The translations under genes and the position numbers were made by a program. This document shows positions 44,086 to 52,917 of a stretch of DNA of 64,000 nucleotides, in pieces. The stretch covers positions 124,001 through 188,000 of the forward strand of contig NZ_PVZG01000010.1 in assembly GCF_003002065.1 (NCBI RefSeq), read 5' to 3'. Source of the DNA: Pseudosporangium ferrugineum (GTDB lineage Bacteria > Actinomycetota > Actinomycetes > Mycobacteriales > Micromonosporaceae). Positions within the stretch are counted from its first letter, which is position 1; the number at the start of each line of letters is the position of its first letter. The notes under the pieces were generated by a model. The model was not told where the DNA came from and searched no databases. It saw only the letters and a program-made list of their open reading frames with translations.

Positions 44086-46062
44086 CTACTCCGCGGTGGG
44101 CCCGGTGTTGACCCGGGAGCGCACGACCTCGACCACGTGCGCCACGGCCTCGTCCAGCCCGACCCCGTTGCGCTGCGAGCCGTCGCGGTAGCGGAAGGAG
44201 ACCGTGCCGCCGTTGACGTCGTCGTCGCCGGCGATCGCCATGAACGGGATCTTCTGCTGCTGCGCCGTGCGGATCTTCTTCTGCATCCGGTCGGTGGAGT
44301 GGTCCACCTCGGCCCGGATGCCCTCCTTGCGCAGCCGCGCGACGAACTCCTCCAGGTAGCCCGCGTGGTCGTCGCGGATCGGGATGCCGACCACCTGCAC
44401 CGGCGCGAGCCAGGCCGGGAACGCGCCCGCGTAGTGCTCGACCAGCACGCCGAAGAACCGCTCGATCGAGCCGAACTTCGCCGAGTGGATCATCACCGGC
44501 TCCTGCCGGGACCCGTCCGCGGCCTGGAACTCCAGCCCGAAGCGGGCCGGCATGTTGAAGTCGTACTGGATGGTCGACATCTGCCAGGTACGGCCGATGG
44601 CGTCCCGCGCCTGCACGCTGATCTTCGGGCCGTAGAAGGCCGCGCCGCCCGGGTCCGCGACGAGCTCGAGGCCGGTCTCGGTGGCGACCCGGTCGAGCAC
44701 CTCGGTGGCGGTCGCCCACTGCTCGTCCGTACCGATGAACTTGTCGCTCTTGGGGTCGCGGGTGGACAGCTCGAGGTAGAAGTCGTCCAGGCCGAAGTCG
44801 CGCAGCAGCGACAGCACGAAGTTGAGCAGGTGCTTGATCTCGGCGGGCGCGTCCTCGGGGGCGACGTAGGAGTGCGAGTCGTCCTGGGTGAGGCCGCGCA
44901 CCCGGGTCAGGCCGTGCACGACGCCCGACTTCTCGTAGCGGTAGACCGAGCCGAACTCGAAGAGCCGCATCGGCAGCTCACGGTACGACCGCCCGCGCGA
45001 CCTGAAGATCAGGTTGTGCATCGGGCAGTTCATCGCCTTGAGGTAGTAGTCGGCGCCCTCCATGTGCATGGGAGGGAACATGGTGTCCGCGTAGTACGGC
45101 AGGTGGCCCGACGTGTGGAACAGGCCCTCCTTGCTGATGTGCGGGGTGCCGACGTACTGGAAGCCCTCCTCGATGTGGCGGGCCCGGACGTAGTCCTCCA
45201 TCTCCCGCTTGATCACGCCGCCCTTGGGGTGGAAGACCACCAGGCCGCTGCCGATCTCGTCGGGGAAGGAGAACAGGTCCAGCTCGGTGCCGAGCTTGCG
45301 GTGGTCGCGGCGCTCGGCCTCGGCGAGCCGGTTCAGGTACGCCTTGAGCTCGTCGCGACTCGGCCACGCGGTGCCGTAGACGCGCTGGAGCTGCGGGTTC
45401 TTCTCGCTGCCCCGCCAGTACGCGGCGGCCGAGCGCATCAGCTTGAACGCCGGGATCAGCCGGGTGGTCGGCAGGTGGGGGCCGCGGCACAGGTCGCCCC
45501 AGACCCGCTTGCCGTCGCGGTCGAGGTTGTCGTAGTGGGTCAGCTCGCCGCCGCCCACCTCCATGACCTCGCTGTCGTCCACGTCGCCCTTGATGTCGAC
45601 GAGCTCCAGCTTGTACGGCTCGTGCGCCAGCTCGGCCCGGGCCTCGTCGAGCGACGCGTACTCGCGGCGGCGGAACGTCTGGCCCGCCTTGACGATCTCC
45701 TGCATCCGCTTCTCGAGCTTCGCCAGGTCGTCGGGCTGGAACGGCTTCTCGACGTCGAAGTCGTAGTAGAAGCCGTTCTCGATCGGGGGGCCGATGCCCA
45801 GCTTGGCCTCGGGGAAGATGTCCTGCACGGCCTGGGCGAGCACGTGCGCGGCCGAGTGGCGCAGCACGTCGAGCCCGTCCGGCGAGTCGATGGCCACGGC
45901 CTCGACGTCGGCGTCCTGCCCGGGCGACCAGTCGAGGTCGCGCAGCCGCCCGTCCGCGTCGCGCACGACGACGATCGCCTTCGGACCGGACTGCGGGAGG
46001 CCGGCGGCGGCCACCGCGTCGGCCGCCGTCGTCCCCGCCGGCACGACCAGAGCTGCGGACAC
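44086..46062 (-). CDS. thrS: Threonyl-tRNA synthetase
   Basis: A 658-residue class II synthetase. It has the TGS domain, the editing domain (DVLRHSAAHVLAQAVQ, zinc-like HxxxH), the catalytic core with GLFHTSGHLPYYADTMFP and YYLKAMNCPMHNLIF, and a C-terminal anticodon-binding domain (PVQVVGIPIRDDHAGYLEEF). GTG 46062 is the start. No T-box leader is evident in the short gap to the next gene. Followed by the HIT gene in one operon. Confidence 0.95.
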   Translation of the reverse strand: MSAALVVPAGTTAADAVAAAGLPQSGPKAIVVVRDADGRLRDLDWSPGQDADVEAVAIDSPDGLDVLRHSAAHVLAQAVQDIFPEAKLGIGPPIENGFYYDFDVEKPFQPDDLAKLEKRMQEIVKAGQTFRRREYASLDEARAELAHEPYKLELVDIKGDVDDSEVMEVGGGELTHYDNLDRDGKRVWGDLCRGPHLPTTRLIPAFKLMRSAAAYWRGSEKNPQLQRVYGTAWPSRDELKAYLNRLAEAERRDHRKLGTELDLFSFPDEIGSGLVVFHPKGGVIKREMEDYVRARHIEEGFQYVGTPHISKEGLFHTSGHLPYYADTMFPPMHMEGADYYLKAMNCPMHNLIFRSRGRSYRELPMRLFEFGSVYRYEKSGVVHGLTRVRGLTQDDSHSYVAPEDAPAEIKHLLNFVLSLLRDFGLDDFYLELSTRDPKSDKFIGTDEQWATATEVLDRVATETGLELVADPGGAAFYGPKISVQARDAIGRTWQMSTIQYDFNMPARFGLEFQAADGSRQEPVMIHSAKFGSIERFFGVLVEHYAGAFPAWLAPVQVVGIPIRDDHAGYLEEFVARLRKEGIRAEVDHSTDRMQKKIRTAQQQKIPFMAIAGDDDVNGGTVSFRYRDGSQRNGVGLDEAVAHVVEVVRSRVNTGPTAE

Positions 46063-46120
46063 GGTGGTTCTCCTTCAGTTGACGTTCGGGTTCGCAGACG
46101 ATGCTAATGGGTCGGCCCGG

Positions 46121-47020
46121 TCACCCTTCGCGCGACGCGGTCACCCACCCGGGCAACGGCTCCCGCGCGCCGGCCCACTCCCGCGGGATGCCGCCCGCCC
46201 CGGTGTACGCGGCCACGACACCACCGGCCATCGCCGCCGTCGTGTCCATGTCGCCGCCCGCGGCGATGCACGCCGTGACCGCGCCCGGGTAGTCGCCGAG
46301 GTGGTGCGCGGCGACCCACAGCGCGAACGGCACCGAGTCCTGCGCCATCGCCCGGGTTCCGGTGCCCAGCTCGTACGCCGCCACCACCGGGTCGGCGATG
46401 CGGGTGGCGGCGGCGAGGCCGTCGCGTACCCGGCTCTGCGGGGTGTGCGCGAGCACCGCGCCCAGCAGGTCCACCGGCCGTTGCTCCAGCCGGGCGGCCG
46501 CGGCCACCGCCGCGGCGACCGCGACCGCCACCCCGCCCGCGATGCCCTCGGGGTGCGCGTGGGTGACTTCCGCCGCCCTGGCACCCTGCTCGGCGGCGCG
46601 GGCCGGCGAGTCGGCGTGCCAGGCGCCGAGCGGGGCGGCCCGCATGGCGGCACCGTTCCCGGCCGAGCCCTGCCCGTCGAAGGCGGCAGCCGCCGCGATC
46701 GGCCAGGGGGTGCCCTCGCGGATCTGCCGCAGCATCACCACGGCACCCGGGCCGTAGCCGCGGTAGGGGTCGAAATGCCGGCCCAGCAGGTCGGCGAAGC
46801 GGTCGGCGTCCAGGTGCGTCTCGTCACCGGCCGTCATCGCCGCGACCAGGCAGCAGGCCTCCTCGGTGTCGTCGGTCCACGGCCACGGCGGTTCCGGCAG
46901 CACGCCGGGGCGATGGCCGGGAACGAAGTACTGGGCACCGAGAGCGTCGCCGACGGAGAGTCCGGCGAGGCTGTCGGCGGCCAGCGCGGCCCGGCTGTCC
47001 GGGAAAAGCGTGAAGGCCAT
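46121..47020 (-). CDS. ADP-ribosylglycohydrolase family protein
   Basis: A 299-residue DraG/ARH-type hydrolase, expected to remove ADP-ribose from proteins or small molecules using a di-metal site. The N-terminal RAALAADSLAGLSVGDALGAQ, the metal-binding WTDDTEEA and the C-terminal GGDMDTTAAMAGGVVAAYTG (GxDxDT) are present. The ATG at 47020 (AFTLFPDS follows) is supported by alignment. It is divergent from the response regulator with a 79-bp spacer and precedes thrS by 58 bp. No partner ADP-ribosyltransferase was seen. Confidence 0.88.
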   Translation of the reverse strand: MAFTLFPDSRAALAADSLAGLSVGDALGAQYFVPGHRPGVLPEPPWPWTDDTEEACCLVAAMTAGDETHLDADRFADLLGRHFDPYRGYGPGAVVMLRQIREGTPWPIAAAAAFDGQGSAGNGAAMRAAPLGAWHADSPARAAEQGARAAEVTHAHPEGIAGGVAVAVAAAVAAAARLEQRPVDLLGAVLAHTPQSRVRDGLAAATRIADPVVAAYELGTGTRAMAQDSVPFALWVAAHHLGDYPGAVTACIAAGGDMDTTAAMAGGVVAAYTGAGGIPREWAGAREPLPGWVTASREG

Positions 47021-47099
47021 AGTCGCTACTCTCCGTATCCAAGAGACCGCTCTGAATGACGGATTCGGTCTATCTTGCCAAGGGCAGTACCTTCTTCGC

Positions 47100-47789
47100 A
47101 TGGCCACGGTGTTGCTCGTCGAGGACGATCACGTCGTGCGCGGTGCGATGCTCCGGTCGCTGGCCGACCGGGGGCACGCCGTGCACGCCGTCGGCACGGC
47201 CCTCGACGCCCTGCGCCGGGTCGCCGCCGAGACCCCCGATCTGGTCGTGCTCGACCTCGGGCTGCCCGACCTCGACGGCTCCGACGCGCTGCGCATGCTG
47301 CGTGGCATCACCGACGTGCCGATCATCATCGCCACCGCCCGCGACGACGAGCAGACCGTGGTGCGGCTGCTCCGCGCCGGCGCGGACGACTACATGGTCA
47401 AGCCGTTCACCGGCGCCCACCTCGACGCGCGGATCACCACGGTCCTGCGCCGCGTCGGCCGGGCCAGCCGCACCGCCCAGCCCGCCGTGCACGAGGTCGG
47501 CGAGCTGCGCGTCGACATCGGCGAGCGCAGCGCCAGCCTGGCCGACCAGCCGCTGGCCCTGACCCGCAAGGAATTCGATCTACTGGCATATTTGGCCGCG
47601 CGCCCGGGCCGGGTGGTTTCCCGTCGTGAGCTGTTGGAGGAGGTATGGCGACAGCCGTCAGTCGGCGAGGACCAGACGATCGACGTGCATCTGTACTGGC
47701 TCCGTCGGAAACTGGGCGAATCCGCGGCGAAGCCTCGCTACCTGCGCACCGTGCGGGGGGTCGGATTCCGGTTGGTGGCCCCGGACTGA
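47100..47789 (+). CDS. OmpR-type response regulator
   Basis: A 229-residue regulator. The receiver domain has the acidic pair in LLVEDDHVV, phospho-acceptor Asp52 in VLDLGLPDLDG, and the Lys in MVKPF. The C-terminal winged helix ends LTRKEFDLLAYLAARPG, EDQTIDVHLYWLRRKLGE and RTVRGVGFRL. Partner of the next gene's kinase. The ATG at 47100 is used. A TATCTT at 47071-47076 is a candidate -10. Confidence 0.93.
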   Translation: MATVLLVEDDHVVRGAMLRSLADRGHAVHAVGTALDALRRVAAETPDLVVLDLGLPDLDGSDALRMLRGITDVPIIIATARDDEQTVVRLLRAGADDYMVKPFTGAHLDARITTVLRRVGRASRTAQPAVHEVGELRVDIGERSASLADQPLALTRKEFDLLAYLAARPGRVVSRRELLEEVWRQPSVGEDQTIDVHLYWLRRKLGESAAKPRYLRTVRGVGFRLVAPD

Positions 47790-49210
47790 GGGCCCGGCTG
47801 GCCTGTGTCAGCGCCGCCACCACCACCATCGCCGCCCTCGCGTTCCTCGTCCCGCTCGGCTGGGAGCTGCGCAACGATCACCGGGACAGCGCCATCGCCG
47901 CGGCCGAGCAGCGTAGTGCCACCGTGGCCGGCGCCGTCGCCGCCAACGCCGGCCGCAAGGGCGTGGAGAGCGCGGTCAGGGCGGCCGGCGGCGGGGTGAT
48001 CGTGCACGCGCCCGGCACGACGCAGGGCAGCCGGGTGCCGGTCGAGAAGCTGGTGGCCGCCGCGCGGGGCCGCGAACCCGTCGAGGTCGGCGTGAAGGGC
48101 GGCGTCGTCCGCCTCCAGCCGGTGGCCGTCGGCGAGAAGACGTCGGTCGTCGAGGTCTTCGTGCCCGACGCCGAGCTCGACGCCGGCACCGCCCGGGACT
48201 GGTGGATCCTGCTCGGCATCATGGCCGGCCTGGTGCTCGGCTCGGTGATAGTGGTCGACCGGCTGGCCCGCGGCGCCGTCGCCTCGGTGCGCAACCTGGT
48301 GCACGCCGCGATGGCGGTGGGCGGCGGTGACCTGGGCGTACGCATCCAGCCGTCCGGCCCGCGCGAGCTCGCCGAGGCCGGGTACGCCTTCAACCGCATG
48401 GCGGACCGCCTGGTCACGTCCCGCACCAGCGAGCGGGAGCTGGTCGCCGACCTGTCGCACCGGCTGCGGACGCCGCTGACCGTGCTGCGCCTCGACGCCG
48501 AGGCGCTCGACCCCGACGACACCCACATCGGCGAGTTCTCCGCCGCCGAGCTGGACCGCCGGCGCGGCATCCGGCGCATCCGGCAGGCCATCGTCACCCT
48601 CGAGGGCGAGGTCGACCAGCTCATCAACACCACCCGGGCCGCGGTCGCCGCGCAGGTCGCCGACGCGGCCGAGGAAGGGCTGTGCGACGCCGCCGAGGTG
48701 GTCCGCGACCGCATGGTCTTCTGGTCCGCGCTGGCCGGCGACCAGAACAGGCAGTACCGGGTGGTCGGCGCCCAGCTGCGCATCCCGGTGCCGGTCGCGC
48801 GCACCGAGCTCGCGGCGGCCCTCGACGCGGTGCTCGGCAACGTCTTCCGCTACACCCCGCAGGGCACCGCGTTCGAGGTCGGCATCTCCCGCCGCGACGG
48901 CTGGGTCGCGTTGCGCGTCGACGACGCCGGCCCGGGCATCGACGACCCGGAGAAGGCGCTGCAGCGCGGGCAGAGCGAACAGGGTTCGACCGGCCTCGGC
49001 CTGGACATCGCCCGCCGGGCCGCGCAGGCCGCGGGCGGCTCGGTCAGCCTGGCCCGCGCCGCCATGGGCGGCGCCAGCGTGGTGATGCTGCTCGCCGACG
49101 CGGAGGCGCCGCCGAAGCAGGCGAGCCGGTTCGGCCTCGTCGGCCGGCTGGCCCGGGAACGCGATCCGGCCAAGCGGAAATGGCCGCACCAGTACCCGGA
49201 AGAAGCATGA
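47786..49210 (+). CDS. Sensor histidine kinase
   Basis: About 474 residues: membrane helix at the N-terminus (AATTTIAALAFLVPLGW), an outer segment of ~100 residues, second helix (WWILLGIMAGLVLGSVIVV), HAMP, H-box with His225 in LVADLSHRLRTPL, N-box ALDAVLGNVFRYTP, G1 DDAGPGI and G2 STGLGLDIARRAA. The family N-terminus (LRARLACVSAA) has no ATG/GTG/TTG in frame; the best candidate is a CTG at 47786 overlapping the regulator's TGA. An ATG at 47645 would add 47 residues inside the regulator gene. Coupled with the response regulator. Confidence 0.88.
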   Translation: MRARLACVSAATTTIAALAFLVPLGWELRNDHRDSAIAAAEQRSATVAGAVAANAGRKGVESAVRAAGGGVIVHAPGTTQGSRVPVEKLVAAARGREPVEVGVKGGVVRLQPVAVGEKTSVVEVFVPDAELDAGTARDWWILLGIMAGLVLGSVIVVDRLARGAVASVRNLVHAAMAVGGGDLGVRIQPSGPRELAEAGYAFNRMADRLVTSRTSERELVADLSHRLRTPLTVLRLDAEALDPDDTHIGEFSAAELDRRRGIRRIRQAIVTLEGEVDQLINTTRAAVAAQVADAAEEGLCDAAEVVRDRMVFWSALAGDQNRQYRVVGAQLRIPVPVARTELAAALDAVLGNVFRYTPQGTAFEVGISRRDGWVALRVDDAGPGIDDPEKALQRGQSEQGSTGLGLDIARRAAQAAGGSVSLARAAMGGASVVMLLADAEAPPKQASRFGLVGRLARERDPAKRKWPHQYPEEA

Positions 49211-49330
49211 GGTCCCCCCGGCAACGGCGCGGCGCGGAATTACCCCGGACGGTAGAAGCATTGCTTAGATCTGTATTAAGGGCGTTCCCCTGGCGGAGCC
49301 GGACTGGCACGCTCTACCCCGATCCCGTCC

Positions 49331-49384
49331 GGCTTCCCGGCCCGGCTCCCACAGCACGTCCCCACACCCCGGGCCGGAGAAGCC
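49331..49384 (+). promoter_or_regulatory. First leader hairpin upstream of the lectin gene
   Basis: GGCTTC pairs with GAAGCC and, inside it, CCGGCCCGG with CCGGGCCGG (one bulged base), loop about 23. It could be the terminator of the two-component operon or part of a leader. Confidence 0.45.
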
Positions 49385-49387
49385 CCC

Positions 49388-49430
49388 GCGCGGTGGGAGG
49401 TGGTCACCCCATAACCCCCTCCCACCGCGC
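49388..49430 (+). promoter_or_regulatory. Second leader hairpin next to the ribosome site
   Basis: GCGCGGTGGGAGG (49388-49400) and its exact complement (49418-49430), loop 17, ending 11 bases before the GAGGAG ribosome site at 49442-49447. Tandem with the first hairpin. Confidence 0.5.
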
Positions 49431-49452
49431 CCCCGCAGCACGAGGAGATGGT

Positions 49453-51669
49453 TTGCCCGCCCACCGACGGCCCGCGCTCGAGGGGGACGCGCCGCAGCGG
49501 CGGCGCCAGGCCCCGGACCGCGGGAGGCGGCGAGCCACGCCCCGGGCCCACCGGTTGCTCCCGGTGCTGCTCGGCATCAGCGTGCTCGGCATCGGCGGCG
49601 TGGTGGGTCCCAGCGTCGTCGGCGGAGCCTGGAGCCCGGACAGCGGCGGCCAGGACCGCGAACGGATCACCTACGCCTCGCTGCCCGACGACGACCCCGG
49701 TCAGGGGCTGGTCTACGACGGCCTGGTCCCGGCGGGCAAGGACTCGCTCTGCACCGGCACGTACGAGCTCGACGCCGAGACCTGCACGCACGGGCCGGAC
49801 CCCACGCCGGCCGGCCTCACGGTGAACCGCGACGTCGCCCCGGTGACCGGTAAGGTCCCCGAGCCCGCCGAGCCGCGCCGCGAGGCCGCCACGGTGCCGC
49901 CGGACGCCGAGATCGTCCGCGACGAGGGTGGCAGCTCGCTCACCCCGGGCGCCCCCGCGCTGATCCCCGACGCGGCGCCGGGCCAGGCCGACTTCGTCAT
50001 GGGCGCGCACGACGTGGCCTGCCAGGGCGACGGGCGTACGGGCAACCGCATCCAGGTCCTCTACCTGCACGAGTTCGGCACGCCCAGCCGCTACACCGGC
50101 TACCTGGGCTCGATCCGCACCTGGGCCGCCGGCGTGGACGAGATCTTCGACGCGAGCGCGGCCGAGACCGGCGGCTCCCGGCACATCCGGTACGTGACCA
50201 CGCCCCAGTGCCGCGTGGACGTCGCCGAGGTGCAGATGCCCGAGGGCGCGCTGGCGTCCTTCACCCGCAACATCGCCGCGCTGCAGACCCTCGGCTACAA
50301 CCGCAACGACCGCAAGTACCTGATCTTCGCGGACACCAAGGTGTACTGCGGCATCAGCACGTTCGTCGCCGACAACCGGCCCGGGCTGGGCAACCGCAAC
50401 AACGGCGGCCCGTCGTACGGCCGGGTCGACGCCGGCTGCTGGGGCTCGGTGGCGGCGGCGATGGAGACCACCCAGATGCTGGGCGCGCTGCTCCAGGACT
50501 CCCCCAACTCGACTGGCGCCGGCCGGTGCACCGACGACCACGACCTGCTCTGCGCCGGGGACCGCTCCGGGTCGCAGCTGCGTACGGTATGCCCGAAGAA
50601 GCACGAGAACCGGCTGGACTGCGGGCACGACGACTACTTCAGCACCGACCCGAAGCCGGGCAGCTACCTCGCCGAGAACTGGAACGTCGCGCAGAGCGAG
50701 TTCCTGCTGCGCAGCGACGGCGGCGACGACCTGCCGGACGCGCCGAACGCGAACCGGCCCCCGCCGGGCACGACCCCGCGCGACACTCCCACGAGCCCGG
50801 CGGCACCGACCGCCGCGGCACCTCCGCCGGGCCCGCAGGCTCCCGTGCCGGGCGCCAGCGGCGGCGACGCCTCGGACGGTGGGGGCGACGCCCCGGCCGG
50901 TCCGGGCCGGCCCTCCGCGCCGACGGCCCCCGTCCCCACGAGCGCGGCGCCCGGGGCCACCGAGCCGGCCGCCCCCGCGCCCGAGAAGCTCGCCGCGCCG
51001 GTGCAGGCGGTGCTCGAGGTCCGCGACCCGACCAGCACCTCGGTGCGGCTGACCTGGAGCGCCGCGTCCCGCGACGCCAGGTACGACGTGGAGGTCGACG
51101 GGTCGAAGATCGCCACCACGTCGGCGACCCGGGCGCGGCTGATCGGCCTGCGCCCGGACCGGAAATACCAGGTGACGATCCGCAACGCCAAGCTCGGCTA
51201 CGCCGCGAAGGGGGTCGCCCAGTCGGCACCCGCGGCCCGCCCTGCCGCGAACGCGTGGTTCGTCCTGACGAACTCGCTGACCGGCGGCGCCGCCGACCTG
51301 TACGCGGCCCGCACCGCGAACGGCACTCCGACCACCCTGGGCGGCGCGGACGGCGGCGCCCAGCAGCAGTGGAAGCTCGTCCCGGCCGGGGACGACGCCT
51401 TCGCCCTGCAATCCCGGGCGACCGGCAAGTGCCTGGGCCCGCTCGGCGGCAACCCGGTCGCCGGGGCGCCGCTGGTGCAGGGTGAGTGCACCCAGAACGA
51501 CAGCGGCCGGTGGAAGCTCTACGCCACCGACCACGGGTTCAGCCTGCGCACCAGCGTGGGCGACCTGGCCGCCGGGGTGGGCAGCCAGCGCTTCGGCGCG
51601 TCCCGGCTGCTCGTGCTGCAGACCCCCGACCCGGCCCGGCACCAGAGTTGGACGGCGGTGCCCGGCTGA
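49453..51669 (+). CDS. Secreted protein: degenerate metalloprotease-like domain, FnIII, ricin-type beta-trefoil
   Basis: A 738-residue envelope or secreted protein. A basic N-terminus and one hydrophobic segment (residues ~35-58) act as signal or anchor. Residues ~180-423 resemble actinobacterial secreted zinc metallopeptidase-like domains (CTDDHDLLCAGD, LDCGHDDYFSTDPKPGSYLAENWN), but the spot where an HExxH motif is expected reads METTQ (from residue 337), so catalysis is probably lost. A Pro/Ala/Ser linker is followed by a fibronectin III domain (~517-593) and a C-terminal beta-trefoil (CLGPLGG, QQWKLVP, RWKLY), a likely sugar binder. TTG 49453 has GAGGAG at 49442-49447; the ATG at 49448 is in another frame. 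Two long hairpins precede it. Confidence 0.8.
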   Translation: MPAHRRPALEGDAPQRRRQAPDRGRRRATPRAHRLLPVLLGISVLGIGGVVGPSVVGGAWSPDSGGQDRERITYASLPDDDPGQGLVYDGLVPAGKDSLCTGTYELDAETCTHGPDPTPAGLTVNRDVAPVTGKVPEPAEPRREAATVPPDAEIVRDEGGSSLTPGAPALIPDAAPGQADFVMGAHDVACQGDGRTGNRIQVLYLHEFGTPSRYTGYLGSIRTWAAGVDEIFDASAAETGGSRHIRYVTTPQCRVDVAEVQMPEGALASFTRNIAALQTLGYNRNDRKYLIFADTKVYCGISTFVADNRPGLGNRNNGGPSYGRVDAGCWGSVAAAMETTQMLGALLQDSPNSTGAGRCTDDHDLLCAGDRSGSQLRTVCPKKHENRLDCGHDDYFSTDPKPGSYLAENWNVAQSEFLLRSDGGDDLPDAPNANRPPPGTTPRDTPTSPAAPTAAAPPPGPQAPVPGASGGDASDGGGDAPAGPGRPSAPTAPVPTSAAPGATEPAAPAPEKLAAPVQAVLEVRDPTSTSVRLTWSAASRDARYDVEVDGSKIATTSATRARLIGLRPDRKYQVTIRNAKLGYAAKGVAQSAPAARPAANAWFVLTNSLTGGAADLYAARTANGTPTTLGGADGGAQQQWKLVPAGDDAFALQSRATGKCLGPLGGNPVAGAPLVQGECTQNDSGRWKLYATDHGFSLRTSVGDLAAGVGSQRFGASRLLVLQTPDPARHQSWTAVPG

Positions 51670-51692
51670 GAACCGGGCCAGGGAGAGGGACG

Positions 51693-51854
51693 ATGCTGGA
51701 CACGGACGTACGGCCGCAAGCACCCGTCGACGAGGACGACCGCGGACCGGTCTTCAACCGCCGCCGCCTCGTGCGGGTCGTGGCGGTCCTGACGATCGGC
51801 ATCCTCACGGTCCTCGCGCTGTGGCAGGACCCGCTCTACGCGGACCGCTTCTAG
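51693..51854 (+). CDS. Small single-pass membrane protein (53 aa)
   Basis: A 53-residue protein: acidic N-terminal half (LDTDVRPQAPVDEDDRG), basic RRRLVR, then a membrane helix (VVAVLTIGILTVLALW) and a short outer tail. ATG 51693 has a GGGAGAGGGA stretch before it. It lies 23 bp after the lectin gene and probably shares its transcript. Not recognised; the charge pattern suggests the N-terminus stays in the cytoplasm. Confidence 0.6.
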   Translation: MLDTDVRPQAPVDEDDRGPVFNRRRLVRVVAVLTIGILTVLALWQDPLYADRF

Positions 51855-51888
51855 ACCCGCGCCTCCCGGACGCCCGTGCCCGCGTCTC

Positions 51889-52908
51889 TCAGGCGCCCGC
51901 TGCGTAGGCGGCGATCTCGGCGTGGAGGCGGTCCTTCTCCGCCGCCGGCAGGAACGACGCCGAGACGGCAGCGGCGGCCAGCCCGGCCACGCCCCGCGCG
52001 TCCAGCCCGAGCAGCTTCGCCGCGACGGCGTACTCCTCCTCGAGCGTGGTGCCGAACATGGGCGGGTCGTCCGAGTTGATGGTGACCGGCACGCCGGCGT
52101 TCACCAGCGTCGCCAGCGGATGCTCGGCGATCTCGGCCACCGCCCGGGTGCGCACGTTCGACGTCGGGCACACCTCCAGCGGAATCCCGCGCTCCGCCAG
52201 GTACGCCATCAGCTCCGGATCCCGCGCCGCCGCGATGCCGTGGCCGATCCGCTCGGCGCCCAGCTCGCGCAGCGCGTCCCAGATCGTCTCCGGCCCGGTG
52301 GTCTCCCCGGCGTGCGGGACGCTGTGCAGCCCGGCCGCGCGCGCCTTGTCGAAGTACGGCTTGAACTGCGGCCGCGGCACCCCCACCTCGGGACCGCCGA
52401 GGCCGAAGCTGACCAGGCCGGCGGGGCGCTCCTCCAGCGCGATGCGCAGGGTCTCCTCGGCGGCCGGCAGCCCCGCCTCGCCCGGGATGTCGAAGCACCA
52501 GCGCAGGTCGATGCCGAAGTCGCGGGCCGCGCCCGTACGGGCGTCCTCGATCGCCTCGCAGAACGCCGGCGCCGGAATGCCCCGCCGCACGTGCGAGTAC
52601 GGCGTGATGGTCAGCTCGGCGTACCGGACCTGCTGCCGGGCGAGTTCCCGGGCGATCTCGTACGTCAGCATCCGCACGTCCTCGTCGTCGCGGATCAGGT
52701 CGACCACGGTCAGGTAGACCTCGATGAAGTGCGCGAAGTCGCTGAACGCGAAATAGTCGGCGAGGGCCGCGGGATCGGCCGGCACCGGCGACTGACCCTC
52801 GTGCCGGGCGGCGAGGTCGGCGACGATCCGCGGCGACGCCGAGCCCACGTGGTGCACGTGCAGCTCGGCCTTCGGCAGGCCGGCGATGAACGAGGCCAGC
52901 TCGGTCAC
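51889..52908 (-). CDS. Adenosine deaminase
   Basis: A 339-residue TIM-barrel zinc deaminase converting adenosine to inosine. Zinc and catalytic residues: HVHHVG near the N-terminus, HAGETT, ERIGHG and SDDPPMFG. The HVHHVGSASP form (instead of HxHLxG) is one of the paralogue types found in actinobacteria; related aminodeoxyfutalosine or adenine deaminase activity cannot be excluded. GTG 52908 is the start. It lies 9 bp after the methyltransferase gene, likely one transcript. Confidence 0.88.
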   Translation of the reverse strand: MTELASFIAGLPKAELHVHHVGSASPRIVADLAARHEGQSPVPADPAALADYFAFSDFAHFIEVYLTVVDLIRDDEDVRMLTYEIARELARQQVRYAELTITPYSHVRRGIPAPAFCEAIEDARTGAARDFGIDLRWCFDIPGEAGLPAAEETLRIALEERPAGLVSFGLGGPEVGVPRPQFKPYFDKARAAGLHSVPHAGETTGPETIWDALRELGAERIGHGIAAARDPELMAYLAERGIPLEVCPTSNVRTRAVAEIAEHPLATLVNAGVPVTINSDDPPMFGTTLEEEYAVAAKLLGLDARGVAGLAAAAVSASFLPAAEKDRLHAEIAAYAAGA

Positions 52909-52917
52909 AATGACTCC

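Noticed and set aside
49448..49825. 125-residue frame starting at ATG 49448
   Set aside because: It uses the same ribosome site but reads Arg/Pro-rich shadow; the TTG frame has the recognisable protein.
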